From positions 62,001-126,000 of the forward strand of contig JAFSGE010000030.1 in the NCBI GenBank assembly GCA_017434885.1: a stretch of DNA of 64,000 bases, given 5' to 3'. This stretch comes from Lachnospiraceae bacterium. Its GTDB lineage: Bacteria; Bacillota; Clostridia; Lachnospirales; Lachnospiraceae. The notes under the pieces were generated by a model. The model made no database searches, had not been told where the DNA came from, and saw nothing but the letters and a program-made list of their open reading frames with translations. Numbering within the stretch: position 1 is the first letter of the stretch; every line of letters starts with the position of its first letter. Both the position numbers and the translations under genes were made by a program. This document shows positions 58,924 through 64,000 of this stretch, piece after piece.

Positions 58924-60456
58924 ATGCGGTATGTCCTTTTGGCAGAAGAAATGAAATATTGTGATAATTATACCATAGAGAAAATAGGGATTCCCTCTCT
59001 GCTGTTAATGGAGCGGGCAGCAATGGAAATGGCTGCGGAAATTACCTTGCGAAAAGGACAAAAGTCACGTGTCCTTATCGTTGCAGGTGTGGGAAACAAC
59101 GGCGGTGATGCGTTTGCGGTGGGAAGATTGTTAGCACAAAAGGAGTATTCGGTTACTTTTTATTTGGTGGGTGACAGGAACAAAGCCAGCAAAGAGACAA
59201 ATCTGCAGATAACAATTCTGGAAAATTTGGGGTTTTCCATTCATGACAATTTTCCCAAAGGAGAATATGATATAATCATAGACGGATTATTCGGAATCGG
59301 TCTTTCCAGAGAAATCTGCGGGATTTACCGGGAAGCAATATTAAAGGTGAATAAGCTACATCAAAATGGTGCCTACGTGGCCAGTGCAGACATTCCTTCC
59401 GGAATATGTGCAGACACGGGGAAAGTGCTTGGATGTGCAGTACAGGCTGATTTGACGGTAACATTTGCCTATGCCAAGGCAGGACACTATTTTTATCCCG
59501 GCAGAGAATATACGGGAGAACTTGTAATCCGGTCTATTGGTATTTGCGGTAAGGCATTTGATGACAAAGAAGTTTTTTATCATACAGCAGACAAAGAAAT
59601 GCTGCAGGATATGTTGCCGGAGCGAAAAAGTGACGGCAATAAAGGCAGCTTTGGAAAAGTGCTTGTTTTTGCGGGAAATAAAGAAATGTGCGGCGCTGCT
59701 ATTTTGTGCGCAAGGGCTGTTTTTGCATCGGGAGGCGGCATGGTAAAGATTATGACGCCGAAGCAAAACAGAGTGGTCTTGCAAAAAGTATTGCCGGAGG
59801 CTATGATATATACTTATGAGGATGTACCTGATGAAATGACGGTACAAGAGGCATATGCATGGGCGGATGTGATTGTAGCCGGTCCGGGAATCGGGCAGTC
59901 AATGCAGGCAAAGCGCAGCCTTATGTTATTGTTATCCCTTGGCAGGAAGCCGGTGGTGATTGATGCAGACGGTTTGAATTTGATTGCTGCGGGGGAAGAA
60001 CTGCAGGAGATAGTTTGTGCCTATGAAAAAGGACAGATAATTATGACGCCTCATCCGGGCGAACTGGCAAGATTGGCAGGAAAAACCATATCGGAATGCA
60101 AGGAAAACAAAAGAGAGGCTGTAAAAGAAATTTCAAAGCACTTTGGCTGTGTTGTGGCAGGAAAGGATGCGGTGACATTGGTTGCAAATCCGGCTTGCGA
60201 AACAGTCTTTCTGAATTATGCCGGAAATGACGGAATGGCAGTTGCGGGAAGCGGTGATGTACTTGCAGGTATTATCGGCGGATTCCTTGCACAGGGAACA
60301 ACAGGCTTTGAGGCGGCATGTTTGGGCGTTTTTGTGCATGCCCTTGCAGGAGATGAGGCGGCAGAAAGAAAGAGCCGTTATGGCATGATGCCCACAGATA
60401 TTTTGGAATGTTTGGACGATGTGCTGAAAGAGGCAGAAGGAAAGAGGTCTTTGTAA
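58924..60456 (+). CDS. nnr: Bifunctional NAD(P)HX epimerase/dehydratase
   Basis: This repair enzyme restores hydrated NADH and NADPH. The N-terminal epimerase part (about residues 1-215) has GVGNNGGDAFAVGRLLAQ and IIDGLFGIGLSREI. The C-terminal ADP/ATP-dependent dehydratase part (about 230-510) has GSFGKVLVFAGNKEMCGAAIL, VIDADGLNLIA and NDGMAVAGSGDVLAGIIGG. The 510-residue fusion is the usual bacterial form. It overlaps alr by 1 bp (TAATG) and lies just after the rex unit. Confidence 0.95.
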   Translation: MRYVLLAEEMKYCDNYTIEKIGIPSLLLMERAAMEMAAEITLRKGQKSRVLIVAGVGNNGGDAFAVGRLLAQKEYSVTFYLVGDRNKASKETNLQITILENLGFSIHDNFPKGEYDIIIDGLFGIGLSREICGIYREAILKVNKLHQNGAYVASADIPSGICADTGKVLGCAVQADLTVTFAYAKAGHYFYPGREYTGELVIRSIGICGKAFDDKEVFYHTADKEMLQDMLPERKSDGNKGSFGKVLVFAGNKEMCGAAILCARAVFASGGGMVKIMTPKQNRVVLQKVLPEAMIYTYEDVPDEMTVQEAYAWADVIVAGPGIGQSMQAKRSLMLLLSLGRKPVVIDADGLNLIAAGEELQEIVCAYEKGQIIMTPHPGELARLAGKTISECKENKREAVKEISKHFGCVVAGKDAVTLVANPACETVFLNYAGNDGMAVAGSGDVLAGIIGGFLAQGTTGFEAACLGVFVHALAGDEAAERKSRYGMMPTDILECLDDVLKEAEGKRSL

Positions 60457-61628
60457 TGAAAAAACATCAAAGAGTGTTTGCAGCAATTGATTTGGATGCT
60501 GTTTTGCATAATATGTATCAGATGAGTGAGAATATTTCACCGGACAGCAAGTTAATCGGAGTGATTAAAACAGATGGTTACGGGCACGGTGCCATTCCCA
60601 TTGCAACGGAGATGGAGGGATGCCCTGAAGTGTTCGGATTTGCAGTGGCAACGGCGGAAGAAGCGTTAGAACTACGAGATGCGGATATTAATAAACCGAT
60701 TTTAGTTTTGGGATATACTTTTCCGGAGGATTACGACGAACTGATTTACCGCAATATTCGAATGACGGTATTTAGAAAAGATACCCTGCAGGCGCTTTCT
60801 GCTGCGGTGAAAAGGCTAAACGGGAAAGGAATTACCGCAAAAGCCCTTGTACACATTAAAGTGGATACCGGTATGGGCAGAATCGGAATCATGCCGGATG
60901 AGGAAGGCTCTTTGTTTGTCAAAGAGGCACTTAAGACGGAAGGCATTGAAGTGGAAGGAATTTTCACACATTTCGCAAGGGCCGATGAAACCGATAAAAC
61001 ATCAGCCTATAAGCAGCTTGCGCGTTTCAGGGCATTTACACAGAAGATTGAAAAAGAGACCGGAAAACTGATTCCCGTGAAACATTGTGCTAATAGTGCA
61101 GCGATTATTGAAATGCCGGAAACCAATATGGAAGTAGTGCGTGCAGGGATTGCGCTTTACGGTCTTTGGCCGTCAGAGGAAGTGAGCAGAGACATTATTT
61201 CTTTAAAACCGGCGCTATCATTGCACAGTCATATTGTTTTTTGTAAGGATGTACAACCGGGGACACCGATTAGCTACGGCGGCACTTTTGTGACTCCAAA
61301 AGCAATGAGAATTGCCACTATACCGGTTGGCTACGGAGATGGATATCCGAGAGCACTTTCCGGTATAGGACATGTCCTTATTTGTGGCCAAAAAGCTCCT
61401 ATTTTGGGAAGAGTCTGCATGGATCAGTTTATGGTGGATGTGACAGAGATTCCTCAGGCAAAGGAGGGGGATTTGGTTACCTTGATTGGCAGAGACGGCA
61501 ATGAAGAAATTACTATGGAACAGTTAGGTGCACTATCCGGCCGTTTCAATTATGAACTTGCATGTGACTTGGGAAAGAGAATTCCCAGAGTTTATTATAA
61601 AGGCGGAAAAATCGTAAGAGATTTTTAA
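60456..61628 (+). CDS. alr: Alanine racemase
   Basis: This PLP enzyme makes D-alanine for peptidoglycan. The 390-residue protein has the PLP lysine segment GVIKTDGYGHGA (about residue 40), GMGRIG, and the catalytic Tyr in PISYGGTFVT (about residue 265) of the fold-type III family. The start overlaps the nnr stop by 1 bp. The alr then mazF order is conserved in many Firmicutes. Confidence 0.96.
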   Translation: MKKHQRVFAAIDLDAVLHNMYQMSENISPDSKLIGVIKTDGYGHGAIPIATEMEGCPEVFGFAVATAEEALELRDADINKPILVLGYTFPEDYDELIYRNIRMTVFRKDTLQALSAAVKRLNGKGITAKALVHIKVDTGMGRIGIMPDEEGSLFVKEALKTEGIEVEGIFTHFARADETDKTSAYKQLARFRAFTQKIEKETGKLIPVKHCANSAAIIEMPETNMEVVRAGIALYGLWPSEEVSRDIISLKPALSLHSHIVFCKDVQPGTPISYGGTFVTPKAMRIATIPVGYGDGYPRALSGIGHVLICGQKAPILGRVCMDQFMVDVTEIPQAKEGDLVTLIGRDGNEEITMEQLGALSGRFNYELACDLGKRIPRVYYKGGKIVRDF

Positions 61629-61684
61629 AAGCCTTCTGAATACCTTCTGACAATACGGTTATACTACTTTTTGAGAAGAACGAA

Positions 61685-61700
61685 ACGAAAAGGTTTTCGT
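61685..61700. promoter_or_regulatory. Palindrome upstream of mazF
   Basis: ACGAAAAGGTTTTCGT is a perfect 16-bp palindrome 37 bp before the mazF start. It could be an operator or a small hairpin. Two direct repeats CCTTCTGA (61632-61639, 61643-61650) lie further upstream, 11 bp apart, one helical turn. Confidence 0.45.
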
Positions 61701-61737
61701 CGACTGATATCCTGTTGGAATGAAGGGTGTGTGAAGA

Positions 61738-62079
61738 ATGAGAAGAGGGGATATTTACTACGCAGATTTAAGACCTGTTATCGGTTCGGAACAGGGCGGC
61801 ATCCGTCCGGTTCTGATAGTACAGAATGATGTGGGAAACAGACACAGTCCGACTATTATCTGTGCGGCTATTACATCAAAAATGAATAAGGCAAAACTGC
61901 CTACTCATATAGAACTCAGTACGGGAAAGTATGATATGGAGAAGGACTCCGTTATTTTACTGGAGCAGCTTCGTACCATCGATAAGAAACGATTGAAAGA
62001 CAAAGTGTGTCATTTGGATGACGAAATTATGAAAAAGGTCAATGAAGGTCTTAAAATCAGTCTGGAGCTTACTACATAG
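61738..62079 (+). CDS. mazF: MazF/PemK-type endoribonuclease toxin
   Basis: A 113-residue single-domain MazF (EndoA) protein: [20 protein letters not shown], the [26 protein letters not shown] block, and [14 protein letters not shown]. MazF enzymes cut mRNA at short sequence sites. In Bacillus a MazE-type antitoxin gene (about 90 codons) sits between alr and mazF; here only 109 bp separate alr and mazF, with no ORF that could encode one. The antitoxin may be elsewhere, or the toxin may be solitary. Confidence 0.93.
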   Translation: MRRGDIYYADLRPVIGSEQGGIRPVLIVQNDVGNRHSPTIICAAITSKMNKAKLPTHIELSTGKYDMEKDSVILLEQLRTIDKKRLKDKVCHLDDEIMKKVNEGLKISLELTT

Positions 62080-62095
62080 AAGGATGGCGTAAAAC

Positions 62096-62124
62096 TTGAC
62101 GTAAGGTTCAGGAAATGTTATATT
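62096..62124 (+). promoter_or_regulatory. Promoter of the CNNM-type gene
   Basis: TTGACG (62096-62101), 17 bp, TATATT (62119-62124), about 43 bp before the start codon. Confidence 0.7.
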
Positions 62125-62166
62125 TTAGAATGATATTTTTTGCGATAAGATAAAGGAGATGAAACA

Positions 62167-63582
62167 ATGGACGATAGTGGGCCTACGGCCGGGTACATTA
62201 TATTTTTCATATTAATGTTTACGGATATTTTATTTTACGGTTTCGGTGCAGCGGTAAAGGAGTTAAATACCAAAGAACTTTCCGAAAAAGCACAGGAAGG
62301 AAATAAGAAGGCGGCAAGATTGTATGATATTGCCATAAAGCCCAATAAATTTATCAATACACTGCAATTTTCTGTTACGCTTGTAAATTTGATTATGGGC
62401 GGATATTTTTTGGAAAATGGGCAGCAAATGATGCAGCAGATTATTGAACGGAATATTGCGGGCGGTATGTTTGGCGTGCAGTTAAATGCAACATTACTTT
62501 ATATACTTTCATTGGTGATTTTCGGTGCGGTATTGTTGTACATAGTATTGACATTCGGTATCTTACTTCCGAAAAAGCTGGGAACCAGATATGCCGAGAA
62601 ATGGGCATATACATGTATTACGCCTATTTATTATATTATGGGAATTTTCACGCCGCTTACATGGCTGGTGCTGATAACATGTAAAGGTGTTCTCAAATTA
62701 TTCGGGATACACGGAGATGACAATCCGGAAGATGTAACGGAAGAAGAAATCATATCCATGGTAAATGAAGGCCATGAACAGGGGGTACTTCTTGCAACGG
62801 AAGCAAAAATGATTACCAATATTTTTGAATTCGGTGACAAGGAAGCGCAGGATATTATGACGCATCGTACCAACATCCTTGCCATTGAAAAGAATATTAC
62901 GCTTCAGGAAGCACTTGACTATATGCTCAGTGAGAGCAAGAGCCGTTTCCCTGTATATGATGAAAATATTGACAATATTATCGGTATCCTACATTTTAGG
63001 GATGCTATGCGTTTTCACCGAGTGGAAGGAAATCCGCAAAGGGCGGTAGGAGAAATCGAAGGATTGATTCGTGATACCATGTTTATTCCCGAAACAAAGA
63101 ACATTGATGATTTGTTTAAGGATATGCAGCAAACCAAGACCCAGATGGTGATTGTTGTGGATGAATACGGACAGACATCGGGACTTCTTGCAATGGAAGA
63201 TATATTGGAGGAAATCGTCGGAAACATCATGGATGAGTACGATGAGGACGAGGAATATATTGAAGAGACGGAAAATGCCGATGAATATATTATTGAAGGT
63301 ATTACACCTCTTGAAGAACTTGAGGAGCGTCTGGGGATTATCTTTGATGAAGAAGAGTTTGAAACCTTAAACGGTTTTCTCATATCTAAGCTGGACAAGA
63401 TTCCGGGCGAAGAAGACGAGAATTTTGCTGTGATGGTGGGAGAATATGAATTTAAGGTTCTCGCTGTAGAGAACAGAATGATTAAGAGTGTATTGGTAAC
63501 CAAGGTTGCCGCAACAGAGGAGTGCAGGGAAGATGAGCATTCCGAAGAAGAAATAACAAAGCAGGATAAAAAGGAGAGTTAA
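62167..63582 (+). CDS. CNNM/HlyC-type membrane protein with CBS pair
   Basis: The 471-residue protein has an N-terminal DUF21 membrane domain (about residues 1-190, four hydrophobic segments). A CBS pair follows (about 215-335: [23 protein letters not shown] and [28 protein letters not shown]), then a C-terminal CorC/HlyC domain (about 370-450). The acidic stretch [19 protein letters not shown] precedes the last domain. Relatives are Mg2+ or Na+/Mg2+ transport-related proteins; the label hemolysin is historical. It has its own promoter and is 4 bp from yebC. Confidence 0.9.
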   Translation: MDDSGPTAGYIIFFILMFTDILFYGFGAAVKELNTKELSEKAQEGNKKAARLYDIAIKPNKFINTLQFSVTLVNLIMGGYFLENGQQMMQQIIERNIAGGMFGVQLNATLLYILSLVIFGAVLLYIVLTFGILLPKKLGTRYAEKWAYTCITPIYYIMGIFTPLTWLVLITCKGVLKLFGIHGDDNPEDVTEEEIISMVNEGHEQGVLLATEAKMITNIFEFGDKEAQDIMTHRTNILAIEKNITLQEALDYMLSESKSRFPVYDENIDNIIGILHFRDAMRFHRVEGNPQRAVGEIEGLIRDTMFIPETKNIDDLFKDMQQTKTQMVIVVDEYGQTSGLLAMEDILEEIVGNIMDEYDEDEEYIEETENADEYIIEGITPLEELEERLGIIFDEEEFETLNGFLISKLDKIPGEEDENFAVMVGEYEFKVLAVENRMIKSVLVTKVAATEECREDEHSEEEITKQDKKES

Positions 63583-63586
63583 AAAC

Positions 63587-64000
63587 ATGTCAGGACATTC
63601 AAAATTTGCAAACATTAAGCACAAAAAGGAAAAAAATGATGCTGCAAAGGGTAAAATTTTTACAATCATCGGAAGAGAAATTGCAGTAGCTGTTAAGGAA
63701 GGCGGTCCCGACCCTGCAAATAATTCCAGACTTGCACAGGTGATTGCAAAGGCAAAGGCAAACAATATGCCTAACGATACAATTGACAGAGGTATCAAAA
63801 AAGCGGCCGGCGATGTAGGCAATGTAAACTATAAATATGTCAGCTACGAAGGATATGGTCCTAACGGAATTGCTATTATTGTAGATGCGCTTACCGACAA
63901 TCAGAACAGAACTGCTGCCAATGTAAGAAATGCGTTTACAAAGGGAAACGGAAATATCGGAACTCCCGGTTGCGTATCTTTTATGTTTGACAAAAAGGGA
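63587..64000 (+). CDS. YebC/PmpR-family protein (5' part, cut by the window edge)
   Basis: The first 138 codons are present, running off the right end. The N terminus [20 protein letters not shown], then [22 protein letters not shown] and [19 protein letters not shown], is characteristic of YebC/PmpR. The family includes DNA-binding regulators, and recent work links some members to translation of proline-rich stretches. The complete gene would be about 240 codons. GGAG lies upstream of the ATG at 63587. Confidence 0.95.
   Translation, partial: MSGHSKFANIKHKKEKNDAAKGKIFTIIGREIAVAVKEGGPDPANNSRLAQVIAKAKANNMPNDTIDRGIKKAAGDVGNVNYKYVSYEGYGPNGIAIIVDALTDNQNRTAANVRNAFTKGNGNIGTPGCVSFMFDKKG

Overview
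The window looks like ordinary chromosome from an anaerobic, low-to-mid-GC Firmicute, most probably a gut Lachnospiraceae member. The basis is a clostridial rnfCDGEAB cluster, Rex, a T-box-controlled pheST operon, strong Shine-Dalgarno sites, BspA-like leucine-rich surface proteins beside a class B sortase, a Cys/Gly-rich small protein of the type called HCB in Clostridia, and a SpoIID-domain protein. I saw no tRNA or rRNA gene, CRISPR array, insertion sequence or prophage block. Both ends cut genes: the 3' tip of an unidentified gene on the left, and a YebC/PmpR-family gene on the right.

Layout. 0-7 kb: a DEDD-type nuclease, then the six-gene Rnf complex (ferredoxin:NAD+ oxidoreductase ion pump). 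6.7-11.6 kb: Fe-S aldo/keto reductase, ApbE (the flavin transferase that RnfD and RnfG need), a degenerate GH25 protein, an AP2-type protein and a SleB-type hydrolase. 11.7-17 kb: threonine synthase, Si-type citrate synthase, ATP-PEP carboxykinase and a probable 6S RNA. 17-28 kb: SpoIID-domain protein, YihY, acyltransferase, T-box-pheST, M18 aminopeptidase, queA and PilZ. 28-40.5 kb: VanZ-like protein, fucokinase/GDP-fucose pyrophosphorylase fusion, chemoreceptor, tyrA, an EF-G paralogue and leuS. 40.6-51 kb: three small unknown or Cys-rich proteins, then sortase B with two very large BspA-like proteins carrying TPxTGD sorting signals. 51-55.5 kb: a subtilisin-like protease, then an operon of homocitrate-synthase-like (probable Re-citrate synthase), GntR regulator and NADP isocitrate dehydrogenase. 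55.5-64 kb: ABC-F ATPase, rex, a coiled-coil protein, the NAD(P)HX repair enzyme, alr, mazF, a CNNM/CBS membrane protein and yebC.

How the parts work together. Redox metabolism is the main thread: Rnf with ApbE, Rex sensing NADH/NAD+, NAD(P)HX repair close to rex, and two unrelated citrate synthases, one in a probable operon with isocitrate dehydrogenase for 2-oxoglutarate supply. Surface biology is the second thread: sortase B with two cognate-looking substrates, and GDP-fucose salvage.

The strongest regulatory reads are a 12-bp GntR-like palindrome covering the -10 of the Re-citrate synthase operon, a near-Rex palindrome holding both -35 boxes of divergent rex and ABC-F promoters, a Phe T-box, and a well-formed 6S RNA transcription unit. 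I found no clear-cut new defence or mobile system. The least explained items are the RnfE tail, the degenerate GH25 protein, the small-protein locus at 40.6-41.8 kb and the sortase B/BspA module.
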